A stretch of DNA of 64,000 nucleotides from QQWI01 sp964522015 (GTDB taxonomy: Bacteria > Bacillota > Clostridia > Peptostreptococcales > Acidaminobacteraceae), in NCBI GenBank assembly GCA_964522015.1, contig CAZFST010000023.1:1-64000 (forward strand), in the 5' to 3' direction. Below are positions 1 through 9,500 of this stretch, piece by piece. The notes beneath the pieces were generated by a model. It had not been told where the DNA came from, ran no database searches, and saw nothing but the letters and a program-made list of their open reading frames with translations. Position numbers and translations under genes: made by a program. Within the stretch, counting starts at the first letter, position 1. The number at the start of each line of letters is the position of its first letter.

Positions 1-612
1 AAGGTATGCCCCCAGTTGGTTGTGCCACTGCATCGCTTTGTGCCTCGGTTCCAAGTGCTTCGCTTTGTAAACCTACTTCGAACGCATCATTTTGCGTCTC
101 TATTCCAAGCGCCTCTGTTCCAAATGCTTGACTTTCTCCTGGTACACTGATACCAAAGGCCTCGTGTGCCTGTTCAATTGGATTAGTAATCTCACCGGTA
201 CCCGGTAATGATGGTGCATTGAGCTCTGATGGTGGGGATACAACAACCGTGTTTACGGGTGGTATCACAGATGGTGTATCGACAGATACTAAGTTAACTG
301 GAACCCCACTTGAATGATCGGTGACATCTAGTAGCGTCATTTTAACATCCGAAGTAGAGCTAAAGGTATATCTGCCCCCTGCTACGGCGATGAATTTAAA
401 GGCGTCAACGTCTGCTTGATTATGATGTCTGCCCGTTTGAGTGTGTAGCGGTGTGGACAGGGTGATCAACTTAGCTAAACTAGGCGCATTCACGTAGTCA
501 TCTAAGAGCAGGTTAACCGAAATTTCGATAGGCTTTGATTTTTGGCGGGTTTTATCGATGGCATAAAGCGTATACTTAACAAACAACTTTTCGACAATAA
601 TCGTGCCAATGC
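1..612 (-). repeat. long direct repeat, trunk arm copy 3
   Basis: Near-perfect copy of about 4198-4809, in the same orientation. It encodes part of the pre-peptidase-like domain of the toxin trunk. It is one of three homologous arms in the first 9 kb, beside 4068-5311 and 7597-8746. Confidence 0.9.
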
Positions 613-735
613 TTATATTTGGAGTGCTATTCGGTGCTGTTAATTCTGGTGCGGTTATGGCTGATGGCGTTATGCCTGCTAAGGATATGGCTTTATGCCA
701 GACGACCGGGGTTGATGCCTGGTAAGATGATTATA
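1..735 (-). pseudogene. orphan toxin trunk cassette 2, partial (continues past left edge)
   Basis: On the minus strand this stretch encodes the same pre-peptidase-like trunk segment found at 4198-4858 and again in the full-length toxin gene at 6563-10234. Bases 1 to about 612 match 4198 to about 4809 with no difference I could find by eye. Near 710-730 the sequence switches abruptly: a fibronectin-module motif (LPGINPG) is present in another frame and is followed by a stop, so the cassette has no signal peptide and no start codon I would trust. The coding frame runs off the window at base 1, so the toxin tip, if any, lies outside. Read as a silent cassette or decayed copy. Confidence 0.7.
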
Positions 736-820
736 CCGATGAAAAACCCCGTTTATTTGATAATAGTTTGCGATTGAATCATTGTGGGATTCCATCTACC
801 TATTAGATCACTTTATTATG

Positions 821-857
821 TAAAAAAGCGCAGGCCCGGTGGTGATGTGGGCCTGCG
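821..857 (-). terminator. rho-independent terminator after the DUF4303-like gene
   Basis: A perfect 9-bp stem (cgcaggccc at 829-837 with gggcctgcg at 849-857) is followed on the minus strand by a T run (821-827 read as A on the plus strand). The same hairpin, with nearly the same flanks, recurs at 5406-5442, also just before a headless trunk cassette. Confidence 0.85.
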
Positions 858-890
858 GGTGTTTTGCTTAATTATTTCGTGGTTAACGAA

Positions 891-1325
891 TTAGAGCAGT
901 GCTTTAAATTCTTTAAAGACTTTTAGTGTATTGAGTTTTTCAGCTGATTTTACTCGGATATCATGATCTGAATCAGTCACCCATACAATAAGAAAACGAT
1001 TATCATCTTTTGCGCCAAATAGGCCTTCTGACTCAAGTTCGTTCAGTGCTTCTAGCGCTTGATTCAACAGAGATTCTTTATACGTATAAAAGTCATCGCC
1101 CTGTTCTTCGTACAGCTTAGCAATCAATTGATTGACCTTATCGAACAGGCCATAAGTATCCCAATCGCTCCATTCATCTGCACAATACCTGTAAAATGTG
1201 TAAGATTCATCTGATTGTTCAACAGGTATTGAACTACTTTTATTGGCTACAGGGAATAAGTGAAAATTTAATTCACCAGTATGATTATAGTCTCGCGTGA
1301 GACTAGACATGCAAACATTAAACAA
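891..1325 (-). CDS. DUF4303-like protein, candidate immunity protein, possibly N-terminally truncated
   Basis: The 144-residue product has features I associate with DUF4303: an EW pair in the middle (DEWSDWDTYG), an L-x-x-L-x-x-EGLFG stretch, then a VTDSD motif followed by SAEKLN near the end. The family normally has about 40 more residues at the N terminus. Here an in-frame TAG lies only two codons before the TTG at 1325, so the gene may be cut short. An ATG at residue 6 is the other possible start. It follows the toxin tip and immunity gene pair at 1489-5350 and ends at the terminator at 821-857, which suits an extra immunity gene in a polymorphic toxin array. The family call is moderate and the immunity role is inferred from position. 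Confidence 0.55.
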   Translation of the reverse strand: MFNVCMSSLTRDYNHTGELNFHLFPVANKSSSIPVEQSDESYTFYRYCADEWSDWDTYGLFDKVNQLIAKLYEEQGDDFYTYKESLLNQALEALNELESEGLFGAKDDNRFLIVWVTDSDHDIRVKSAEKLNTLKVFKEFKALL

Positions 1326-1488
1326 AATCAGCTAATAATGTTTTATGCAATTCAGCACACAAAGGCTACGAAGCGCTGCTAAACATCAATTACACAGTAA
1401 TAGATTTAGTTAATACATGTCCTAGGCAATGGTGTTTGTCTCAACACTACTCACCTCACCCTATTAAGCTAAAGCATTTCTTGATTTT

Positions 1489-1905
1489 TTATATCAAATC
1501 TAGTATTGAAGATTTAACCTCATAAATGGAGTCAAGATTCTCTCTCTTCACACATTTTTTATAAACCCCAGGTTCTTTAAGCACAAATCCTAATTTTTCA
1601 ACTGGAATTGGTGAAACTTTGGCAATATATGCAATTTCATAAGTGTCATTTTCTTCACAAAATAGCAAGACTTGAAACTCAAAACCTTTATATTTACACA
1701 TCGTTGATACCGAATATGCATTATCCATTTGAGACTTTGTTATGAGTTTTCTATATTTACCTCCGTATTCCTGAATAAACCCATTAATAACATCGTCACT
1801 TTCAAACGATAAAAGTTCATACCTTGCAATGTTTTCATCAAATAGTTTAATAATAAGTTGATATTCTTTTCCTTTATAAACCGCATAATATCCATCTCTA
1901 TCCAT
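1489..1905 (-). CDS. candidate immunity protein for the cassette 1 toxin tip
   Basis: This 138-residue, acidic, soluble protein has no signal peptide or membrane segment. I do not recognise its family. It shows an internal echo: YYAVYKGKEYQLIIKLF near the start resembles MCKYKGFEFQVLLFCEEND about 65 residues later, suggesting two related halves. The ATG at 1905 lies 4 bases after the stop of the toxin cassette (1910), and its ribosome site (AAAGGAG) overlaps the last toxin codons. Such tight coupling behind a toxin tip is typical of cognate immunity genes. Function is inferred from position only. Confidence 0.6.
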   Translation of the reverse strand: MDRDGYYAVYKGKEYQLIIKLFDENIARYELLSFESDDVINGFIQEYGGKYRKLITKSQMDNAYSVSTMCKYKGFEFQVLLFCEENDTYEIAYIAKVSPIPVEKLGFVLKEPGVYKKCVKRENLDSIYEVKSSILDLI

Positions 1906-1909
1906 ATTA

Positions 1910-4900
1910 TTATTCTCCTTTTAGCAGTTTCACTACAGATTGCGTCCAATATTTCCCTTCAATTGTTACAAATCGCTTTGCATCAGCATCATAAATCCCT
2001 ATTAATTTTCTAGTCCCTGTAAATCCATCAACAAGATACAATTCTGCTTCAGAAGGAGTGAAATAACCTGATAAATATTCAGGTGCAACTGCTCCATTTG
2101 TATTTGCGAGGAAGCCCTTGCTTGTACATGGCCACGGATCAGTAATACCAATAGGAACTGACATCTCGCTAGCTTTAGGCGTTCTGTAAAAAATCTCCAC
2201 AAAATTTTTACTTGGAGTTTTCATGAAATTGTTGTCTAAATAATCCAGTCTTAATGTGTTCATTAAATCATCATAAGTAGTTATTACTTTCGTATCTCCT
2301 GCTTTTATTACATAACCGCCAAGTTCCCTGTAGGCTCCATTTTCTTTTAATAGGTTATAAGCATCATCAACTGACATATATTTTGCCATCAATGTTGCAC
2401 TAGTTGGCGTTTCGTAGGCATTTCGAAGCGCTAACACAGCATCGTATTTTGATAATCGCTGCTCAAAATTAAGCTTGTTCAAAATAGGAAGCTGAGCTAT
2501 TACTGTGCTATACTCATCATCAATCAGTTTTAATTTTTCGGCTAATCGACTCAGATTACTTGAGTAAGTTGTTCTTGCAGCTGCTCTTTCAGCGTTAAAA
2601 ACACTTAAAATAGCATCCGTATTTACATTAAGAAATTCCTTTCTAGTGAGTCTTATTGCATCAAATTCTGCTCTTGTTAATCCGTATTTTAATAGACGTC
2701 ATGCAAAATCATCAGTAATAGAACTCAAAGTTCCCACGTATGCCTTTGAAAATTTAACTTTTGTTATTGCCTCAGCGACCGCTCTTATCTGTGCTGATAA
2801 CTCTAAATTTGTTTGATAAATTTTAGTGTTTCTTGATAAGGATAACGCCTCCAAAGCAACACTATAAGTACATTTTGTTTGCCTATAAAGTATCATATAT
2901 TCAACAAAAATTGAAATTTCGGGTTCAACCATTAGCAGTACAATATTAAGTTTTTCAAGAAACTCTTTAGTTTCTTTTTCTCTTTGCCTAGCATTTTCTA
3001 AGAAATCTATATAAATTAGCCTAGAGGAGCTATATATTGAATCAGCATAACCCAGGCGTTCTGCTAATTGTTTAATAGGGTAATACCATTTACCATCAAC
3101 ATTAATTAGTCGATTACTACTATTCAAAATAATCGGATCTGATAAAACCGGTGTCTCTCTATCCCAATTGATAAAGTTTACATAATAGCTTTTATCGGTT
3201 TTCGAAAAATAGAATCCAATCGATCGTGGATCAGGTGATTTATATGCATTTAGCATTTCTTCTACATTAGCATAACGATCCCCAAACATATTCTTAATAT
3301 CATTAATGGCAGTTGTACCAATTATAATTTCAGGACTAGTGTTATTGTCTTCAACTATAGCAGGCACCTGCACCACAAACGAGTAAGGTGTCTCTTGACT
3401 AATAAACTGGCCTTTAACCCCAATAACGCAAGTTTCGCCCTTAAACAAAGGCACTGGATAATTTACATATTGCCCTGCAGCCGCATCAGGTGAAGCAGCT
3501 TCAGCATCACTTACATAAGCTTCTGTGTTTTCTGCACTTGCCGCTGTCTCTTCGCCAGTTACAGCCTCAGCATTAAAGGTCATGGCTTCAGTTCCAGCTT
3601 CTCCAGCTGCTCCCGTAAAGCCCAGCGCCTCTGCCTGCGGATTGAACGCTGCGGTCTCATCAATACGCCTAAATGCCTGATTAGATAACTCACCTGTTAC
3701 AGTATAGAATACTGGGGGTTCAACAGTCAAATCATACGGGTTCTTGATAATCCCTGGAGTTGTTGGATTCGTAAGATCCGCTGGAGTTGCTGGTTGAGTG
3801 ACAGCATTATCAAGTGGTGTATTGATTGGTGAATTTATTGGTATATTTGTCGGTGTGTTAAGCCTTTCGATGGTGATTTTAGAATTTGAAACAAAGTAGT
3901 AAGTCCCTGTACTTGGTGCATTAAAGGTAAAGGCATCCACATCCGCCTGGTTATGGTGCTTGCCAGTTTGTGTAAAGTCGGTGGTTTGAATGGCCATGGT
4001 GTGGGCCGTAGCATTGGTGTCACCGTAGTCATCTACAATGACAGGTGTTGGTGCTGCACTATCTGTAGGCACCTGCACCACAAACCCATAAGCCCCTGGC
4101 ACAACCTTGGTTGATGTGGAAGTCACTAAAATCACATAGGATCTACCAGCTTTTAAATCTCTATAAAAGGTACCCATGCTGATCCCATTGGTCTCAGAAG
4201 GTATGCCCCCAGTTGGTTGTGCCACTGCATCGCTTTGTGCCTCGGTTCCAAGTGCTTCGCTTTGTAAACCTACTTCGAACGCATCATTTTGCGTCTCTAT
4301 TCCAAGCGCCTCTGTTCCAAATGCTTGACTTTCTCCTGGTACACTGATACCAAAGGCCTCGTGTGCCTGTTCAATTGGATTAGTAATCTCACCGGTACCC
4401 GGTAATGATGGTGCATTGAGCTCTGATGGTGGGGATACAACAACCGTGTTTACGGGTGGTATCACAGATGGTGTATCGACAGATACTAAGTTAACTGGAA
4501 CCCCACTTGAATGATCGGTGACATCTAGTAGCGTCATTTTAACATCCGAAGTAGAGCTAAAGGTATATCTGCCCCCTGCTACGGCGATGAATTTAAAGGC
4601 GTCAACGTCTGCTTGATTATGATGTCTGCCCGTTTGAGTGTGTAGCGGTGTGGACAGGGTGATCAACTTAGCTAAACTAGGCGCATTCACGTAGTCATCT
4701 AAGAGCAGGTTAACCGAAATTTCGATAGGCTTTGATTTTTGGCGGGTTTTATCGATGGCATAAAGCGTATACTTAACAAACAACTTTTCGACAATAATCG
4801 TGCCAATGCTTGTATTTTGAGTACTGTAGGGTGCTGTTAGTTCTGGTGCTGTTATGCCTGTTAAGCTTATGGCTGATGCCGTTATACCTGATGGCGCAAA

Positions 4901-5350
4901 GTTTAATGACTCTACACCTGATGGCTCTGTGCTTGACGACTCTACGACTGACGGATCTGTGCTTGAGACCAGTATTTGTCCGCCAACACCATTTTCGATC
5001 ATTGAAAAAACAGGGTCAACAGGAAGCGTGTCTGTACAATTTGTATCGACAATCAGCTGTGGCAAGGCTTCACCGTCGCGTTCCACAACATATTCTTGTA
5101 TCCCGACTGAGCTTGTTGACGGATCCCATTTTAATATTATCGTATTGCCGTTTACTAGCTCGGCTGTTATGTTTGTGGGTGTAGTTGGTGGTGCTACAAC
5201 TACAGGTGCACTATTTACAGTAAATTCAAATTCAGTATAACTGCTTGTGTAACCAGATGCAAGTGCTGCAATTTTAAGGCTATATTTTTTTCCGGGTTGA
5301 ATGTCTGGTAAGGCGTAAGCAGATAATAAATCCCGGTTATTTGATAACAA
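1910..5350 (-). pseudogene. orphan toxin cassette 1: trunk segment plus variable tip, with an in-frame TGA
   Basis: One reading frame runs from 5350 to 1910 (about 1146 codons) broken only by TGA at 2699-2701. Upstream it reads LSSITDDFA, then stop, then RLLKYGLTRAEF without any frame change. The N-terminal part lacks a signal peptide and starts inside a fibronectin-type module (ALPDIQPGKKYSL). It continues through a trunk almost identical to the full-length toxin, a first pre-peptidase-like domain, a second one (GDTNATAHTM, HHNQADVDAFTF), and an Ala/Glu-rich low-complexity stretch. After the second FVVQVP motif (about 3365) the sequence is unique: a KWYYPIKQLAERLGY segment, a long helical region, and a C-terminal domain ending in YWTQSVVKLLKGE that I cannot assign. 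A TTG at 2482 could restart the last 190 codons. Probably a silent tip donor. Confidence 0.7.
4068..5311 (-). repeat. long direct repeat, trunk arm copy 2
   Basis: About 1.2 kb that closely matches 7597-8746 in the full-length toxin gene, with scattered base changes and an extra stretch of roughly 93 bases in the copy here (the EALGIE/EALGTE-type repeats). The match ends sharply at the FVVQVP codons on one side and within the fibronectin LPDIQPGK motif on the other. Confidence 0.85.
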
Positions 5351-5405
5351 TTTACAATTGAATCATTGTTGGTTCCCATCCATCTCTTACATCACTTGAT
5401 TATGT

Positions 5406-5442
5406 AAAAAAGCGCAGGCCCAGGTGGTGATGTGGGCCTGCG
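5406..5442 (-). terminator. rho-independent terminator after the Imm11-like gene
   Basis: A 9-bp perfect stem (5413-5421 with 5434-5442) is followed on the minus strand by a T run at 5406-5411. It is the same hairpin as at 821-857. About 130 bases around it (5328-5457) resemble 761-873, so each cassette junction carries the same terminator. Confidence 0.85.
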
Positions 5443-5488
5443 GGTGTTTTGCTTAATTCTTTGATGATGACTGAATTAGAGAAATACT

Positions 5489-6550
5489 TTAATCAAAATT
5501 TTCGGGCTCTTCAATACTAAATTCAGTGGTCAGAGGACTGATGCTTGACCAATCAATTGCTAACATCTCATTGTGCAAATTTAATATCATTTCCTCGAGA
5601 ATCATAGCAAACGCATCTGTTTCATCATCATTTTCCTCGTCCTTAACAAAGTGATGATACAAAGTCTTAAAATCATTTTCAATAAACTCATGGGTTAAGC
5701 ACTGAAAATCAGAATCAATATACTCGCCGTTATCAAGGCGATTGGTCACTCTAATATTGATATCTGCGTGTTGCCCATCAAAAAAGAATTCTAATCCAAG
5801 GCAATCCAGTTTGCGATCAACCTGTTTCTCTTGTTTAACAAAATCAATGATAACAACCAAGATGTGCTTTTCAATCTTGCTTTTAAGTGCTTTTGCTTCT
5901 TTTTTTGTGATTACTAGATAAATAACCTTAACAGTTTCTACTGGCACTTGCAATGATTCTTGATTAGGCGATTCAATTAAGATTTCCTCTTCTTCAGGCT
6001 CAGATATCTCTTCTGAATCCCATACCAGTTTAAAGACAAAACCTGTTAGCCCTTCCTCTTCAACAGTTTGTTTAAATGCATCAGATGCGAACAACACTGC
6101 TCTTGCAAACTCAGGTGCTTTGAAAAGATGTTGCTTGCCAACCAAAGATTCTTGAAAAACATATTTTCTACAATGGAAAATCTGTCCATCGTCGGGATAT
6201 CTACTAAAAATGGATTTTTCGTAATCCAAACAGTCAATCACGTTGATAATATTCACCATCGTAAACTTCACCGGTGAGTTTTTGACGTTTAGGGCTAAAT
6301 ATTCTACAGTGTTCTCAAAATACTTTTCAAGCTTATTAACTGCCTTGTCGTTTAATACCAATATACCAGGGTAGAGATCCGAAAAATCTGCGATGGGTCG
6401 ACGTCGATTTTCAAATTCAGCATTTAAGCCACCCCATATATTTAGTAATGCTTTACCATCGATTAAATCCATCGACTTTCTATCATTATCACTTAAAAAC
6501 ATCAAGCCTTTGTATTTATCTGATTCTGGGTGTACTGACCATATCTTCAC
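5489..6550 (-). CDS. Imm11/DUF1629-type immunity protein with extra C-terminal domain
   Basis: The 353-residue protein begins 12 bases after the toxin stop codon. Residues 1 to about 180 fit the Imm11 (DUF1629, MXAN_0049-like) pattern: an N-terminal WSVHPESDKYKGLMF stretch, SDLYPGILVLNDKA, NVIDCLDYEKS, and a terminal LTGFVFKLVWDSE. A Glu-rich linker (EISEPEEEEILIE) then leads to a second domain of about 140 residues, with LGLEFFFDGQHADINIRV and a very acidic tail, that I cannot name. It should bind and neutralise the AHH nuclease tip encoded just upstream. Family call from recalled motifs; partner inferred from adjacency. Confidence 0.7.
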   Translation of the reverse strand: MKIWSVHPESDKYKGLMFLSDNDRKSMDLIDGKALLNIWGGLNAEFENRRRPIADFSDLYPGILVLNDKAVNKLEKYFENTVEYLALNVKNSPVKFTMVNIINVIDCLDYEKSIFSRYPDDGQIFHCRKYVFQESLVGKQHLFKAPEFARAVLFASDAFKQTVEEEGLTGFVFKLVWDSEEISEPEEEEILIESPNQESLQVPVETVKVIYLVITKKEAKALKSKIEKHILVVIIDFVKQEKQVDRKLDCLGLEFFFDGQHADINIRVTNRLDNGEYIDSDFQCLTHEFIENDFKTLYHHFVKDEENDDETDAFAMILEEMILNLHNEMLAIDWSSISPLTTEFSIEEPENFD

Positions 6551-6562
6551 TTTAATGCCTCC

Positions 6563-9500
6563 TTAATTAAGTGGTAACGTGCCATTTAGCAGCATTACTC
6601 TAATTTCTTCCAGCAGCGCAACCGCTTTAGCGTGGGTTGTAGGTTTATGCAACATGAACATCTCGTGAATGGCCGTCACATAAGCCCCTGTATGTTTGCC
6701 TTTATGCACTGTCGCCTTCCCAGCACCTGCAATCCCTTTCATCGTTGGCAAGAAGACACCATTGAAAGCATCATTGACATCAATGCCGCAGTCCGCTAAT
6801 ATTTGTCGCATTTCTTTGCACTTTGCACCGATTTTACCAAAGGACCAACCACCTGGTACGATATGATGGGCCGCATGAGCAAAGAGTGGTTGCAATTGAT
6901 ATGACGGGTCTATTAATCGTTGCTTTAACATATTATTCTTAAGTTTTTTAGCATTGGCTGAAGCAGAAGGTTTTATTTTTGCAAATTTTTCAGAATCAGC
7001 CGTCAATAATGACTTTGAATGAGCTGCGCCAGCACCGGCTGCAGCTGCTACAAGAGTTGCCCCTGCAGCTTCAACTAACATTGAGCCTGCTGCGGTTTCA
7101 AATAATGCAAATCCAATGCCAGTCTCTGCTGTTACTAAACCTAACGCACCAGCTGAAGTTGCACCAGTAATCGCTTTTGCTGCATCAGCCGCAGCGACCC
7201 CTGCCACTTTTAAAAAGTGAGCCATAAAAGTAGCGTCAGTTGTGATTTTGGCCAGCATAAAATAATAATTATCTTCTGGTGGCACTTTGTTGAATAAGTA
7301 TTTGCCTAAAGCTGATCCCGCACCCAAATAAAGATTATCATCTACACCTGCTAAAATACCAACAACAAAATACTTCAAATCCTCTTCGGTTAAATCTTCA
7401 AGGCTATAAATTCTGATGATTTGATTAACCTGATTGCTAAGGTAACCATTTACATCTGCAATGCCAGCCGATTTCAATTTATCTAGTGCAGCATTGATAA
7501 TCCAAGAATTTGGCATACTTGATAGAATTTGAGCCACATCAATTTGCACCGGATCAATAGTTAAATCATCACAATCAAATGAACTTTCATCAACCGTCGG
7601 CACCTGCACCACAAACCCATAAGCCCCTGGCACAGCCTTGGTTGATGTGGAAGTCACTAAAATCACATAGGATCTACCAGCTTTTAAATCTCTGTAAAAG
7701 GTACCGACCTTGATAGCATCTGTGTCAGAGGGTGCTCCGCCATCGGGTTGTGTTAACTCAGTGGTTTGTGCTTCAACAGTTGCCAAGGCTTCAGTTTGTG
7801 CCTGTGCAATTGGATCAGTAATCCGCCCTGTACCTGGTAAAGATGGTCCAATACGCTCTAATGGTGGGGATACAATAACCGTATTTACGGGTGGTATCAC
7901 AGATGGTGTATTGACAGAAACTAAGTTAACTGGAACCCCACTTGAATGATCGGTGACATCAAGTAGCGTCATTTTAACATCTGAAGTAGAGCTAAAGGTA
8001 TATCTGCCCCCTGCTACGGCGATGAATTTAAAGGCGTCAACGTCTGCTTGATTATGATGTCTGCCCGTTTGAGTGTGTAGCGGTGTGGACAGGGTGATCA
8101 ACTTAGCTAAACTAGGCGCATTCACGTAGTCATCTAAGAGCAGGTTAACCGAAATTTCGATAGGCTTTGATTTTTGGCGAGTTTTATCGATGGCATAAAG
8201 CGCATACTTAACCAACAACTTTTCGACAATAATCGTCCCAATGCTTGTATTTTGAGTACTGTAAGGTGCTGTTAGTTCTGGTGATGTTATGCCCGTTAAG
8301 CTTATGGCTGATGCCGTTATACCTGATGGCGGTAAGTTTAATAACTCTACACCTGACGGCACTGTGCTTGACGACTCTACAACTGACGGCTCTGTGCTTG
8401 AGACCAGTATTGGTCCGCCAACACCATTTTCGATCATTGAAAAAACAGGGTCAACAGGAAGCGTGTCTGTACAATTTGTATCGACAATCAGCTGTGGCAA
8501 GGCTTCACCGTCGCGTTCCACAACATATTCTTGTATCCCGACTGAGCTTGTTGACGGATCCCATTTTAATATTATCGTATTGCCGTTTACTAGCTCGGCT
8601 GTTATGTTTGTGGGTGTAGTTGGTGGTGCTACAACTACAGGTGCACTATTTACAGTAAATTCAAATTCAGTATAACTGCTTGTGTAACCAGATGCAAGTG
8701 CTGCAATTTTAAGGCTATATTTTTTCCCGGGTTGAATACCTGGCAATTGATAATTGGTGCTTGTTGTGGATACGCGATCAAGCAGTAAGCTACCATTTGC
8801 CCCATCGACTATTTCTCGAAGTGAAACAATATATGAAGTTGCATTTGTGACAGCGTCCCATGTTGCAAGAAGTGCATTGGTTGCACTTATATTAGTTGAA
8901 TTTGGTGAGGTGATGATTGGCGCTGCAGGTGGTGCCGCTACTATAATACTAATTTGATTACTTGCAGCAGATCTATTACCATTTGTATCAATTGCAATAA
9001 CAGTATAAATATAGCTGTTTTCCTCAATCTGCATTTCTGCGTCTGACACCGTCACTGGTACAACCACGTCGTTATCTGCGACTTTAGCATGCAAATTAAA
9101 TGTTGAAACTGATAATGTACTGCTAACTTGACTTGTTCTATCGGCTAAGTCTGTAGTGCGTAAGTTATTTCCAGTAGCTGAGTTAGTGCCAGATATGTCG
9201 TCAGCATAGTTGGTATAAGTACCTGCTGATTTTGATAATTCTTCGCCATTTCGAAACACCTTGTACTCTTTAATACCGGCAGTACTCGATGATGGATTCC
9301 AGTTGAGGGTGTTTATCGTTCCTGATCGACTGCCTATTAGGTTTGTTGGCGCGGTTGGCGGTGCGTGATTAACAGTAAACGTCGTTTGTGCATAACTACC
9401 AACCAGACCCGATGCCACTGCGGCAACAGCTAGCCTGTAGGTTTTTCCAGGTTGGATACTGGTCAGTTGATAGCTAGTACTTGTGATGGACTTGTTATCA

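Noticed and set aside
2699..2701. TGA as selenocysteine or tryptophan
   Set aside because: No conserved Cys or Trp is expected there, no hairpin typical of bacterial SECIS was seen just after it, and TGA ends other genes normally.
4810..5240. Plus-strand frames opposite the toxin trunk, repeated at 8245-8675
   Set aside because: They are antisense to the repeated trunk arm; similarity between them only reflects the repeat.
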